Assembly (NCBI RefSeq): GCF_001981305.1
Contig: NZ_MSCW01000005.1
Span: 248,001 to 312,000 of the forward strand
Source of the DNA: Marinobacter lutaoensis
Lineage (GTDB): Bacteria; Pseudomonadota; Gammaproteobacteria; Pseudomonadales; Oleiphilaceae
Direction: 5' to 3'
DNA: 64,000 nt
A program made the position numbers and the translations under genes. Below, in pieces: positions 22,047 through 31,077 of this stretch (position 1 is its first letter; each line of letters starts with the position of its first letter). The notes below the pieces were generated by a model that worked only from the letters and a program-made list of their open reading frames with translations, ran no database searches and was not told the origin of the DNA.

Positions 22047-22976
22047 TTGGCGCTATCCGGTCGCTCCCTGGTGCTGGCCCTGTTTTTCTGGGTTGGCTGC
22101 CAGGCGCAGGCAAATGACGACACGACCACGGACGGGCGTGCCACCGAGCCCGCTCCGGAGACGTTCGTCCTCTGGTACCGCAACTACGACAGCCCTGCCA
22201 TTCGTTCCCTGGTCCAACTGGCCCTCGACAAAACGCCCGAGTACGGTCCCTATACCCTGCGTCGCAGCGAGGAGCTGAGCCAGGGGCGCGCCCTGCTGGA
22301 ATTGGCCAGCGGCCGCTCCCGGCTGGTGGATATCGCCAACGTGGCCACGTCGAAGGAGCGGGAAGCGGAGCTGACCGCCATCCCGATTCCCATCGACGGT
22401 GGCCTGCTGGGCTTTCGGGTATGCGTGGTAAAAGCGGACCACCTGCCTCGCTTCCGGGGCATCCAGACACTGGCGCAGCTGCGGGACAGTGGCATCCGGA
22501 TCGGCCAGGGCAGCCACTGGCCGGATACCACCATTCTCCGGGAAAGCGGGCTTACGGTGATCACCCACACCCGCTATGAAATCCTCCTGACCATGCTGCG
22601 CAACGACCGTTTCGACTGCTTTGCCCGGGGCATCAGCGAAGTGACCCACGACCTGCGGCTGGCCGCCGATCCCAACCTGGTGATCGAACCCAATCTGCTG
22701 ATCGCCTACCCCATGCCGTCCTACCTGTTCGTCGGGCCCCGGGACACCCTGACGGCGCACCGGCTGCAACTGGGGCTGGAGCGGGCGATCGAGGACGGCA
22801 GTTTCGGGACCTATCTGGACCACTTTTACGGTCAGGCGGTGGCCCGCCTGAATCTGGAACAACGGCGGCTGATCGTGCTCGACAATCCGCTGCTGAGCGA
22901 GGAGTCCCAGTACGTCAGCCGGGAAACTTTCGACAACCTGCGGCGGCGCCTGGACCTCCTTGTCCCGGAGCGCTGA
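22047..22976 (+). CDS. Periplasmic solute-binding protein, transporter family 3-like
   Basis: The 309-residue protein has a TTG start preceded by AAGGA. A short signal peptide (LVLALFFWVGCQAQA) precedes the mature part. The two-lobed binding-protein pattern is seen from about residue 60 (LVQLALDKTPEYGPYTL) through LRDSGIRIGQGSHWPDT and a C-terminal LQLGLERAIEDGSFGTYLDHFYG, typical of SBP_bac_3-like proteins. No permease or ATPase gene is adjacent, so it may serve as an orphan receptor-type binding protein or signalling domain rather than an importer component. It abuts the chemoreceptor gene tail to tail (TGATCA). Confidence 0.68.
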   Translation: MALSGRSLVLALFFWVGCQAQANDDTTTDGRATEPAPETFVLWYRNYDSPAIRSLVQLALDKTPEYGPYTLRRSEELSQGRALLELASGRSRLVDIANVATSKEREAELTAIPIPIDGGLLGFRVCVVKADHLPRFRGIQTLAQLRDSGIRIGQGSHWPDTTILRESGLTVITHTRYEILLTMLRNDRFDCFARGISEVTHDLRLAADPNLVIEPNLLIAYPMPSYLFVGPRDTLTAHRLQLGLERAIEDGSFGTYLDHFYGQAVARLNLEQRRLIVLDNPLLSEESQYVSRETFDNLRRRLDLLVPER

Positions 22977-24863
22977 TCAGACCCGGAAGCGGGAAACGTG
23001 CTCGTTGAGGGTGCGGCCGATGTCCTCGACATGGCCACTGTAGACATCGTTCTCGCTGGCCGCGGCGGCGGCCTGCTGGCCCTGCTCGGCGATGCGATTG
23101 ATGGAGGCATTGAGCTCTTCCGTCACGGACGTCTGCTCCTCCGAGGCGGTGGCGATCTGGGACGTCATCTGACTGATCGCTGAAATGGCTTCGGCGATCC
23201 GGTTCAGGGCTTCCATCGCGTCTTGGGCCTTCTCCATGCTCATGTTGGAAACGGCCGTGGACGCTTTCATCACATCCACGGCGTTGTTGGCCCCTTTCTG
23301 CAACCGCTCGATCATGTCGTTGATCTCTTCGGTGCTCTGCTGGGTCCGCTGTGCCAGGTTGCGCACCTCGTCGGCCACCACCGCGAAACCGCGCCCGGCT
23401 TCCCCGGCCCGGGCGGCTTCGATGGCCGCGTTCAGCGCCAGCAGATTGGTCTGCTCGGCGATGCCCTGGATCACTTCCAGCACCGAGGTGATGGAGGTGA
23501 CATCCTGACCCAGCCGGTCGATCACCTCGGCTGCGGCGTTGATTTCCTTGACCAGTTTTTGCACCGCGTCCCGGCTGGCGGCCACGGTTTCCAAAGATGC
23601 ATGGCTGTCGGCATCGGCGGTGTTGGCCGCGTCGGCGGTCTGTTGGGCATTGCGGGCAATCTCGGCCGCCGCCGCCGACATTTCGTTGATGGCGGTGGCC
23701 ACCATGTCGATTTCCGACTGCTGTTTTTCGACACTGGTGCGGCTGGCACTGGCGGTCTTTTTCAGGGACACCACGTTATCCCCGAGTTCCCGGCTGCCTT
23801 GCTGCACGTCCCGCACCACGGTACGGATATTCTCGACGAACCGGTTGAAGCTGCGCGCCAAGTCGGCAAACTCGTCGCTGCCGGAATCGTCCAGACGCTG
23901 GGTCAGGTCGGCGTCGCCGGAGCCGATGTCATCCATCGCGGCGTTCAGGCGCCGCACCGGTGCCATCAGCACCCGGATGCCCAGATGCAGCACCACCAGT
24001 GACAGCAGCAGGGCGATGGCGGCAATGATCAGCCCGGTCATGCGGGCACTCTGGACCGGAGCGTGCAGTTTGTCCATGTTGACGAAGGTGCCCAGATACC
24101 AGCTCACGCCCCGGGCGCCGGTGATCGGATGGAAGCTGACCTCCCAGTTCACGCCGTCGGTCTGGTAGGCGCGGGGCGCGCCGTCGAGGTTGGCCTGGCC
24201 GCCGATCAGGGCGCTCACGTTCTTGCCCACCAGCGCCTGGTCCGGATGAAAGAGCACGGTGCCCTGCTGGTTGATCAGGGCGGCGTAGCCGTTGCCACCG
24301 AGGGTGATGGTGGACAGGATTTTATCGATGGCATCGAGGGTGATATCGCCACCCACAGCGCCACGGTAGTCTCCCTGGGTGACCGGTGCCGCGGCGGAAA
24401 TGATGGTCTTGCCCGTGCTGACATCGGTAAACGGTTCCGTGTAGGAAGCGCGTCCGGTTTCCACGGCTTTCTTGTACCAGGGGCGGGTACGGGGATCAAA
24501 CCCGGGGGGCAGCGTGGCGTCATCCGCCACGGTTTTCATCAGCATGGAGCCATCGGCCTTCCCGACATAAACGTTCTGGAAGCCGCCGGCCCGGGTGAAG
24601 GCCGCCAGAATGTTGCGAGCCTGGGCATCGTCGGCGACCGGCTGCAGGGCCGAAGCGGCGGCTTCGGTGGTGGCCAGCTTCGAATTGAGCCACTCGGCGA
24701 TACTCGAGGTGCTCTGGGCCACTGATTCATCGATCATCGCCTCGACATAGGTTTCCGTGGTGTGCCGGAGGCGGAGGTCGCTGGTTACGGTGAAGGCGGC
24801 CATCACCAGGAGCAGGAGGACCCCGAAAGCAACAAGCAGTTTTTGACCAAATGTCAGATTCAC
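22977..24863 (-). CDS. Methyl-accepting chemotaxis protein with dCache domain, probably amino-acid sensing
   Basis: The inner-membrane receptor has 628 residues and a GTG start behind GGGGAG. TM1 (about residues 7-27) is followed by a periplasmic dCache_1 domain to about residue 270, then TM2, a HAMP domain ([20 protein letters not shown]) and the cytoplasmic signalling coiled coil. The hairpin tip is [21 protein letters not shown]. The dCache segment [11 protein letters not shown]...SYTEPFTD...GGDITLD keeps the R-x-W-Y, Tyr and Asp positions of amino-acid-binding dCache receptors such as Pseudomonas PctA, so amino acids are the likely ligands. There is no CheR-docking pentapeptide at the C-terminus (ends VSRFRV). 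It stands alone and is convergent with a binding-protein gene. Confidence 0.9.
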   Translation of the reverse strand: MNLTFGQKLLVAFGVLLLLVMAAFTVTSDLRLRHTTETYVEAMIDESVAQSTSSIAEWLNSKLATTEAAASALQPVADDAQARNILAAFTRAGGFQNVYVGKADGSMLMKTVADDATLPPGFDPRTRPWYKKAVETGRASYTEPFTDVSTGKTIISAAAPVTQGDYRGAVGGDITLDAIDKILSTITLGGNGYAALINQQGTVLFHPDQALVGKNVSALIGGQANLDGAPRAYQTDGVNWEVSFHPITGARGVSWYLGTFVNMDKLHAPVQSARMTGLIIAAIALLLSLVVLHLGIRVLMAPVRRLNAAMDDIGSGDADLTQRLDDSGSDEFADLARSFNRFVENIRTVVRDVQQGSRELGDNVVSLKKTASASRTSVEKQQSEIDMVATAINEMSAAAAEIARNAQQTADAANTADADSHASLETVAASRDAVQKLVKEINAAAEVIDRLGQDVTSITSVLEVIQGIAEQTNLLALNAAIEAARAGEAGRGFAVVADEVRNLAQRTQQSTEEINDMIERLQKGANNAVDVMKASTAVSNMSMEKAQDAMEALNRIAEAISAISQMTSQIATASEEQTSVTEELNASINRIAEQGQQAAAAASENDVYSGHVEDIGRTLNEHVSRFRV

Positions 24864-25019
24864 AGGAAGAACTCCCCTAGCAGGATCGGAGAATACAAGT
24901 CACAAGTGCAGGAAGGGCCGAAAGATTACCCACTTTCGGGACCAAATTCTGTTATATCTTGTTTCGGCCCCTGCTACGAAGTCTTTAGCGCCATCTGTTA
25001 AACTCCTTCTGCGCAACCT

Positions 25020-25037
25020 CCGGCAGACACCTGCCGG
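25020..25037. repeat. Short hairpin upstream of the GNAT-nitrilase gene
   Basis: CCGGCAG-ACAC-CTGCCGG is a perfect 7-bp stem with a 4-base loop, 39 bases before the ATG at 25077. No T-tract follows, so it is not a clear intrinsic terminator; it may be a leader structure. Confidence 0.35.
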
Positions 25038-25076
25038 CACCCACGTGACCCAGCCCGACGAAGAGAGAGCGTTTCG

Positions 25077-26618
25077 ATGGCCCACGAAGAACTCCACCTC
25101 AACCTCCGTAACCTGACGCTGGACGACTACGACCAGCTGCAGGCCCTGATGGACCTGGTTTACGAGGACATCGGCGGAGCCTGGCCCAAGGACACCATCA
25201 GGGCGCTGGTGGAACAGTTTCCGGACGGGCAGATCTGCATCGAGGACTGCGGCGAACTGGTGGCGGTGGCTCTGACGGTGTGTGTCAACTACGACCGCTT
25301 CAGCAACCCCCACACCTACGACGACCTGATCCTGCGCAACGAGAAAATCTGGCACAACCCCGACGGCGACTCCCTGTATGGTCTGGACGTGTTCATTCAT
25401 CCGGAGTACCGGGGTTACCGTCTGGGGCGCCGGCTGTACGAAGCGCGCAAGGACCTGTGCCGGTCCATGAACCTGAGGGCGATCCTCGCCGGTGGCCGGA
25501 TTCCCAACTACCACAAGTACAAGGATCAGTACTCGCCGGAGGAGTACATTCAGCGGGTGGACCGGAAGGAAATCTACGACCCGATCCTGACCTTCCAGCT
25601 CTCCAACGATTTCCAGGTGACCCGGCTGATGCACAAATACCTGCCGGAAGATGAAAAATCCATGGGTTACGCCACCTTGCTGGAATGGCGCAACATCTTC
25701 TATACCCCGCCGGAACCGGTGCTGCGGGCCAAGAAGACCCAGGTGCGCATGGGCGCGGTCCAGTGGCAGATGCGGGAGTTCGGCTCGGTCGAAGAAGTGC
25801 TCAAGCAGGTGGAATACTTCGTGGACGCGCTGTCGGACTACAAGAGCGACTTCGCGCTGTTCCCGGAATTCTTCAATGCGCCCCTGATGGGCCTGACCGA
25901 CCAGGTGGATCAGACCCGGGCCATCCGTTTCCTGGCCGGATTCACCGAGCAGTTCCGCAACGAAATGTCGGAAATGGCGGTGAGCTACAACATCAACATC
26001 ATCACCGGCTCCATGCCACTGCTGGAAAACGACCGGCTGTTCAACGTTTCCTACCTGTGCCACCGTGACGGTCGGGTGGACGAACAGCGCAAGATCCACA
26101 TCACGCCCCACGAACGGCGGGACTGGGTCATCGAGGGCGGCAACAAGTTCCAGGTGTTTGAAACCGATGCCGGGCGGGTGGCCATCCTGATCTGCTACGA
26201 CATCGAATTCCCGGAGCTTGGGCGGATTGCGGCAAACCAGGGAGTGGACATCATCTGTGTTCCGTTCTGGACGGACACCAAGAACGGCTACCTCCGGGTC
26301 CGGCACTGCGCCCAGGCCCGGGCCATCGAGAACGAGTGCTACGTGGTGATCACCGGCAGCGTCGGCAACCTGCCGAAGGTGGAAAACCTCGACGTCCAGT
26401 ATGCCCAGTCATCGGTCTTCTCGCCGTCGGACTTTGCCTTCCCCCACGACGCGGTCATGGCCGAAACCACCCCCAATACCGAGATGATCATGTTCTCGGA
26501 CATGGATCTGGCAAAACTGAAACTGGTGCGCAACGAAGGCTCCGTCAACAACCTGAAGGACCGCCGCGCCGACCTGTATCGGGTCGAGCTGCTGGCGCCG
26601 GTGCACGGCGGCAGTTGA
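25077..26618 (+). CDS. Fusion of GNAT acetyltransferase and carbon-nitrogen hydrolase (nitrilase superfamily)
   Basis: The 513-residue cytoplasmic protein has two parts. Residues about 10-200 form a GNAT-type domain; PEYRGYRLGRRLYEARKDL near residue 105 is the acetyl-CoA-binding turn (R/Q-x-x-G-x-G/R). Residues about 220-505 form a nitrilase-superfamily amidase. Its catalytic triad is visible as Glu in LFPEFF (about 264), Lys in QRKIHIT (about 340) and Cys in ILICYDIEFPE (about 373). This arrangement is known in bacteria as bifunctional GNAT/CN-hydrolase proteins of unknown substrate. One domain might acylate an amine that the other releases, or the reverse. It is a single gene between gaps of 213 and 141 bases. 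Confidence 0.88.
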   Translation: MAHEELHLNLRNLTLDDYDQLQALMDLVYEDIGGAWPKDTIRALVEQFPDGQICIEDCGELVAVALTVCVNYDRFSNPHTYDDLILRNEKIWHNPDGDSLYGLDVFIHPEYRGYRLGRRLYEARKDLCRSMNLRAILAGGRIPNYHKYKDQYSPEEYIQRVDRKEIYDPILTFQLSNDFQVTRLMHKYLPEDEKSMGYATLLEWRNIFYTPPEPVLRAKKTQVRMGAVQWQMREFGSVEEVLKQVEYFVDALSDYKSDFALFPEFFNAPLMGLTDQVDQTRAIRFLAGFTEQFRNEMSEMAVSYNINIITGSMPLLENDRLFNVSYLCHRDGRVDEQRKIHITPHERRDWVIEGGNKFQVFETDAGRVAILICYDIEFPELGRIAANQGVDIICVPFWTDTKNGYLRVRHCAQARAIENECYVVITGSVGNLPKVENLDVQYAQSSVFSPSDFAFPHDAVMAETTPNTEMIMFSDMDLAKLKLVRNEGSVNNLKDRRADLYRVELLAPVHGGS

Positions 26619-26759
26619 TGTGCCGCTTCAGGGTTTTGGTGTAGGACACTGATGACATTGTCAATTCATCGAAGAGTGTCTATTGTTTAACCATTATCCA
26701 AGTCGCCCGACCGGTGGGCCGGCTGCAGTGGATAGGGATATCATCAGAGAACGTCATTC

Positions 26760-27146
26760 ATGAACGAAGCACTTCCCGATCTAACGGCCCGGTTCCGGGT
26801 CAGGCATGGGCTCTTTCGCAAGGAAATTGTTGAAGCCTCCCTGTTCGAGCTGGACGGCTACGGTTGTGTGATGAAGACCGACAAGGTGTTCAACCCCGGC
26901 GATACCCTGGTGCTGGATCTGGTTATGGACATGCCCTTCGAGGAAATCCGCGCCGAAGGGGTTTCCGGCCTGGTGACGGAACGTCGAAAGCACTGTAGCA
27001 ATTTCTTTTATTCCATTGATTTTGTGGAGTTTGACCCAAATTCCCCCCTATCCGAAAAGCTCACAAGGATTCGCGAGGTCCTGTCGCGAAAACTGACCCT
27101 GAAGTCACGCCGTTCCCCAATTTCCGGCTTCCGGCAAATGGCCTGA
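26760..27146 (+). CDS. PilZ-like domain protein (degenerate)
   Basis: The protein has 128 residues. The order of predicted strands and the segment FNPGDTLVLDLVMDMP...AEGVSGLVTERRKHCSNFFYSIDFVEFD fit a PilZ-type beta barrel, but a convincing N-terminal R-x-x-x-R and D/N-x-S-x-x-G are not seen; the equivalent region reads LFELDGYGCVM. It may be a non-binding PilZ protein acting through protein contacts. It is followed after 44 bases by the HHH protein gene on the same strand. Function is unknown. Confidence 0.55.
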   Translation: MNEALPDLTARFRVRHGLFRKEIVEASLFELDGYGCVMKTDKVFNPGDTLVLDLVMDMPFEEIRAEGVSGLVTERRKHCSNFFYSIDFVEFDPNSPLSEKLTRIREVLSRKLTLKSRRSPISGFRQMA

Positions 27147-27190
27147 CCGGTGGCGCAGCGTTTCACCCCCCGTCCGTAAGGAGACAATCC

Positions 27191-27802
27191 ATGGCAAAGA
27201 AAGCCAAACCGAGCGTCGATAAGATCGTCAAGAAGGTCAACAAGGAATTCGAGAAGACATCCAGTCAGATCGAGGGCCTGATCAGCGACGCCCTGCGTCA
27301 GTTCGACAGCCTCCAAAGCCAGATCGAGGAGCCGGTGCGCAAGCTACTCAAGGAGGTCAACGAACTCCGGGAGCGTGAGATGAAGCGTTTCCACGAAGAA
27401 TTCGATCGCCGCCTGACCGAGCTTCAGGAGTTCCAGAAAGCCGTCCTGGAACGGTTGGGCATTGCCGCCCGGGAAGCCGAGTCCGAGGTGAAAAGCGTGG
27501 CCGAACAGGCCAAAGCCGCGGTACCGACTGGCACCAAGCCCGCACCGAAGGCTGCCGCCAAGCCGAAGACCGGTACCAGGAGCGCCACCGCTGCCAAGAC
27601 CGGGAAGAAACCGCTGGACAAGGGCGACCTGACCCGGGTCAAGGGCATCGGCCCGGCCACCGCCAAGAAAATGAAGGCAGCGGGTATCACCTCCATTGAC
27701 CAGATCGCCAACCCGTCCGCCGAGGACCGGGAAAAGCTCAAGGCATTCAAAAGCCTCAAAGGTTATAGCCAGCTGTCCGCTGAAGCCAAGAAACTGCTCT
27801 GA
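27191..27802 (+). CDS. Coiled-coil, Ala/Lys-rich linker and helix-hairpin-helix protein
   Basis: The 203-residue basic protein follows a strong AAGGAG site. Residues 1-110 are predicted to be long amphipathic helices with phasin-like heptads (VKKVNKEFEKTSSQIEGLISDALRQFDSLQ). Residues about 112-140 form a Lys/Ala/Thr/Pro-rich flexible linker resembling histone-like tails. The C-terminus holds a helix-hairpin-helix (LTRVKGIGPATAKKMKAAGI) of the type in DNA-binding or DUF4332-like proteins. It may bind DNA or a storage granule; neither is shown. Its TGA overlaps the ATG of the oxidoreductase-SelD gene (TGATG), so the two are translationally coupled. Confidence 0.7.
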   Translation: MAKKAKPSVDKIVKKVNKEFEKTSSQIEGLISDALRQFDSLQSQIEEPVRKLLKEVNELREREMKRFHEEFDRRLTELQEFQKAVLERLGIAAREAESEVKSVAEQAKAAVPTGTKPAPKAAAKPKTGTRSATAAKTGKKPLDKGDLTRVKGIGPATAKKMKAAGITSIDQIANPSAEDREKLKAFKSLKGYSQLSAEAKKLL

Positions 27803-30078
27803 TGCGAACGCCTGACCAGCCTGTATTACGGGACATTGTCCTGGTTGGCGGCGGGCACAGCCACGTCGGGGTTCTCAAGCGGTTCGCCATGGACCCGGTC
27901 CCCGGCGTCCGCCTGACCCTCATCTGCCGGGACACCCACACCCCCTACTCCGGCATGCTGCCCGGCTATGTCGCCGGGCATTACAGCTACGACGATGTCC
28001 ATATCGACCTGAGCCGGCTGGCCGAGTTCGCCGGCGCCCGCTTCTATCGGGACGAAGCCATCGGGCTCGACCGCGACCGACAACGGGTCGTCTGCCGCAA
28101 CCGCCCCGAGGTGCCCTACGACCTTCTGTCCATCAACATCGGCTCCTCGCCCCGGGTGGCGGACGTGGACGGCGCCGAGAAGTACACGGTGCCGGTCAAG
28201 CCTATCCACGGTTTCAACCAGCGCTGGCTCAAGCTGCTCAGCCGCGTCGAAAATCACGACGGCCCCCTGGTGATCGCCGTGGTGGGTGCCGGCGCCGGCG
28301 GTGTTGAGCTGTTGCTGGCCATGCAGTACCGTCTGCGCAGGGAACTGCGCCAGCGCGGCAAGGATCCGAACCAGCTGCACTTTCATCTGTTCGACGCGGC
28401 GGCGGATATCCTGCCCACCCACAACCCCAGGGTCCGCGCGGTGTTCCGGCGCACGCTCGCCGACCGTGGTGTGACCGTCCACCTGGGATCACCGGTGGTC
28501 AAGGTGGACGCCGGCCAGCTGCGTACCGAGGCCGGTCAGAGCCTGGGGGTGGACGAAGTGCTCTGGGTCACCCGGGCCGGCGGCCCGGCCTGGCTGGAGC
28601 AGACTGGGCTGGCATTGGACGAGGGACGTTTCATCCGCGTCCGGGACACTCTGCAAACGGAAACCGACGACAACATCTTCGCGGCTGGCGACATTGCCAA
28701 CGTTGTTCACCACCCGCGCGAGAAAGCCGGGGTTTTCGCCGTACGCCAGGGACCGCCACTGGCCGACAACCTCCGCCGTCTGGCCACCGGCCGGGCCCCG
28801 AGGGACTTCCGCCCCCAGAAGCGGTGGCTGGCCCTGATCAGCACCGGCGACCGATACGCGGTGGCATCGCGGGGCGACCTGGAACTGCACGGCGCCTGGG
28901 TCTGGCGCTGGAAGGACTGGATTGACCGCCGCTTCATGCGCCGGTTCACCGAACTGCCGCCGATGCCGGAGGCGGTGGCGATGCCGGACACCGCCGCTGC
29001 CCGCAGCCGTGAGGAAGCGGCTCAGGCTCTGTCCGCCGTCGCCATGCGCTGCGGCGGCTGTGGGGCCAAGGTGGGCAGTACCGTGTTGTCTCGGGCGCTG
29101 AGCGAGCTGCGCCCCGTGCAGCGGGACGACATTCTGGTGGGCCTGCACGCGCCCGACGATGCCGCGGTTCTGCGGGTCCCCGCCGGCAAGGCGGTGGTGC
29201 AGACCGTGGACTTCTTCCGCGCCTTTATCGACGATCCCTACGTCTTTGGCCGGATCGCCGCCAACCACAGCCTCGGCGACATCTTTGCCATGGGCGCCGA
29301 GGCCCAGAGCGCCACCGCCGTGGCCACCGTGCCCTATGGTATTGAGGCCAAGGTCGAAGACGTGGTGTTCCAGATGATGGCCGGGGCGGTGGATGTGTTG
29401 AACGATGCCGGTTGTGCCCTGGTGGGCGGACACACCGGCGAGGGTCGAGAGCTGGCCCTGGGATTTGCGGTCAACGGACTGGTCGACCCCGACCACATCC
29501 TGAGCAAGGCCGGACTGTGCCCCGGGGATGCGCTGGTGCTGACCAAGCCCATCGGAACCGGAACCCTGCTGGCCGCTCATGCCCGGCTGGCCGCCAAGGG
29601 GCGCTGGATCGACACCGCGCTCGCCTCGATGGTGCAATCCAGCCGGCTGGCCTCCGACTGCTTGCGGCGCCATGGTGCCCGGGCCTGTACCGATGTCACC
29701 GGTTTCGGTCTGCTGGGCCACCTGATCGAGATGACCCGGCCCTCCGGAGTCGACGCCGAACTGTCGCTGTCCGCCATTCCGGTACTGCCGGGGGCGGAAG
29801 AAACCGTGGCCGCCGGCATCCTGAGTTCGTTGCAACCGGCCAATGTCCGGCTGCGCCGGGGCATCCGCGACCAGGCCCGCTGGCGCGAGCACCCGCGCTA
29901 TCCGCTGCTGTTCGATCCGCAGACCGCCGGCGGCCTGTTGGCCGGCGTGCCAAAGGCAAACGCCGAAGCCTGTGTCCGGGAGCTCAAAGCCCTGGGCTAC
30001 CCGAACACCGCGATCATCGGGCAGGTGCTGGCCCAGGAGCGCCAGGGCGCTATCGAGCCGATCCGTCTCTGTGGCTAG
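27802..30078 (+). CDS. selD: Fusion of NDH-2-like FAD oxidoreductase and selenide, water dikinase (SelD)
   Basis: The protein has 758 residues. The N-terminal half (1 to about 390) is a pyridine-nucleotide-disulfide-type flavoprotein: VLVGGGHSHVGVL at residues 14-26, AVVGAGAGGVELLLA near 160 and IFAAGDIANV near 293. The C-terminal half (about 412-758) is SelD, which makes selenophosphate from selenide and ATP. The active-site loop reads CGGCGAK, with Cys420 at the position of E. coli Cys17 and Lys423 at that of Lys20; the second Cys of E. coli (Cys19) is Ala422. GGHTGEGREL and TDVTGFGLLGHL follow. Such fusions are known in bacteria. The first half may reduce a selenium species or supply selenide. 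A putative selenate importer lies directly downstream. Confidence 0.93.
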   Translation: MRTPDQPVLRDIVLVGGGHSHVGVLKRFAMDPVPGVRLTLICRDTHTPYSGMLPGYVAGHYSYDDVHIDLSRLAEFAGARFYRDEAIGLDRDRQRVVCRNRPEVPYDLLSINIGSSPRVADVDGAEKYTVPVKPIHGFNQRWLKLLSRVENHDGPLVIAVVGAGAGGVELLLAMQYRLRRELRQRGKDPNQLHFHLFDAAADILPTHNPRVRAVFRRTLADRGVTVHLGSPVVKVDAGQLRTEAGQSLGVDEVLWVTRAGGPAWLEQTGLALDEGRFIRVRDTLQTETDDNIFAAGDIANVVHHPREKAGVFAVRQGPPLADNLRRLATGRAPRDFRPQKRWLALISTGDRYAVASRGDLELHGAWVWRWKDWIDRRFMRRFTELPPMPEAVAMPDTAAARSREEAAQALSAVAMRCGGCGAKVGSTVLSRALSELRPVQRDDILVGLHAPDDAAVLRVPAGKAVVQTVDFFRAFIDDPYVFGRIAANHSLGDIFAMGAEAQSATAVATVPYGIEAKVEDVVFQMMAGAVDVLNDAGCALVGGHTGEGRELALGFAVNGLVDPDHILSKAGLCPGDALVLTKPIGTGTLLAAHARLAAKGRWIDTALASMVQSSRLASDCLRRHGARACTDVTGFGLLGHLIEMTRPSGVDAELSLSAIPVLPGAEETVAAGILSSLQPANVRLRRGIRDQARWREHPRYPLLFDPQTAGGLLAGVPKANAEACVRELKALGYPNTAIIGQVLAQERQGAIEPIRLCG

Positions 30079-30086
30079 ACCTCCGG

Positions 30087-30127
30087 AGCCGGGCCCGGGT
30101 AACCGTCTCGGTGAACCGGGCCCGGCT
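30087..30127. repeat. Perfect 12-bp inverted repeat between selD fusion and selenate-binding gene
   Basis: AGCCGGGCCCGG (30087-30098) is repeated in inverse at 30116-30127 with a 17-base loop, starting 8 bases after the SelD stop. It would form a very stable GC-only stem. No T-run follows, so it may attenuate, be a rho-linked site or protect mRNA rather than act as a classical intrinsic terminator. Confidence 0.6.
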
Positions 30128-30201
30128 TCCGACGGTTCAGGGTTCCGGTAAATCCGGGTATCCTGTGCACCCTTCCCCATTAACCAGAACAGGGTTTCAC
30201 A

Positions 30202-31077
30202 ATGTCATTGACCACGATACGGAAAGTCATCGCGTCCGCACTGTTGCTGCTTGCGAGTTCGGCCGTCTGGGCCGAGACCTTCGTCTTCACCGCCATTCCG
30301 GATGAGGACGAAACCAAGCTGATCGAGCGTTTTCGCGGGGTTGCCGACTATCTGTCGGAACAACTGAATGTGGAGGTTCGCTACATTCCGGTGAAGTCCT
30401 ATGCCGCCGCCGTCTCTGCGTTTCGCAACAATCAGGTGCAGCTGGCCTGGTTTGGCGGCCTGTCCGGCGTCCAGGCCCGCCGGCTGGTCCCGGGGTCCGA
30501 GGCCCTCGCCCAGGGGGTGGAGGATCAGGCCTTCCAGACCTATTTCATTGCCAACACCAGTACCGGCATTGCGCCGGCCCAGGATCTAAAGGAACTGACG
30601 GACAGTCTGCGTGGCAAGACCTTCACCTTCGGTTCGAAGGGGTCCACCTCCGGCCGCCTGATGCCCGAGTTCTTCCTGCGCCAAGCCTTTGGCACCTCGC
30701 CCGAGGACGTATTCGACCGGGTGGGCTTCAGCGGTAACCACACCCGGACCCTGCGCTTGGTGGAGGCGGGCACCTATCAGGTGGGCGCGCTCAACTTCCA
30801 GGTCTGGCAGAAGGAACTGGAAGACGGCAACATCGACGAATCCGCGGTGCGAGTCATCTGGCAGACACCGCCCTACCCGGACTACCAGTGGACCATCCGT
30901 GGCGACGTTGACCAGCGCTTTGGCGAGGGGTTCAAGGCGAAAGTCCGGCAGGCGCTGCTCGACCTGGATGACCCGGAGTTGCTGAAAAGCTTCCCCCGTT
31001 CCGGATTCGTGCCCGCGTCCAACGACGATTACGAACCCATCCGCGAGACGGCCGAAGCGATCGGAATTCTGGACTGA
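30202..31077 (+). CDS. Putative selenate ABC transporter, periplasmic binding protein
   Basis: The 291-residue PhnD-like binding protein has a signal peptide (LLLLASSAVWA, cleavage near residue 22). The mature protein starts ETFVFTAIPDEDETKLIERFRGVADYLSEQL, and has VQLAWFGGLSGVQAR near residue 75 and FTFGSKGSTSGRLMPEFFL near 140, the Ser/Thr-rich oxyanion-binding loop of PhnD-type proteins. The family recorded as putative selenate-binding occurs beside SelD, which is what is found here; the assignment rests on that context. Phosphonate or phosphite binding is the main alternative, but no C-P lyase genes are near. It overlaps the ATPase gene by one base (TGATG). Confidence 0.78.
   Translation: MSLTTIRKVIASALLLLASSAVWAETFVFTAIPDEDETKLIERFRGVADYLSEQLNVEVRYIPVKSYAAAVSAFRNNQVQLAWFGGLSGVQARRLVPGSEALAQGVEDQAFQTYFIANTSTGIAPAQDLKELTDSLRGKTFTFGSKGSTSGRLMPEFFLRQAFGTSPEDVFDRVGFSGNHTRTLRLVEAGTYQVGALNFQVWQKELEDGNIDESAVRVIWQTPPYPDYQWTIRGDVDQRFGEGFKAKVRQALLDLDDPELLKSFPRSGFVPASNDDYEPIRETAEAIGILD

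Noticed and set aside
26653-26663. TGACATTGTCA palindrome upstream of the second PilZ-like gene
   Set aside because: Too short and isolated to call an operator without comparative data.
29044-29070. Possible selenocysteine codon in the SelD active site
   Set aside because: The loop is encoded by ordinary TGC and TGT cysteine codons; there is no in-frame TGA.
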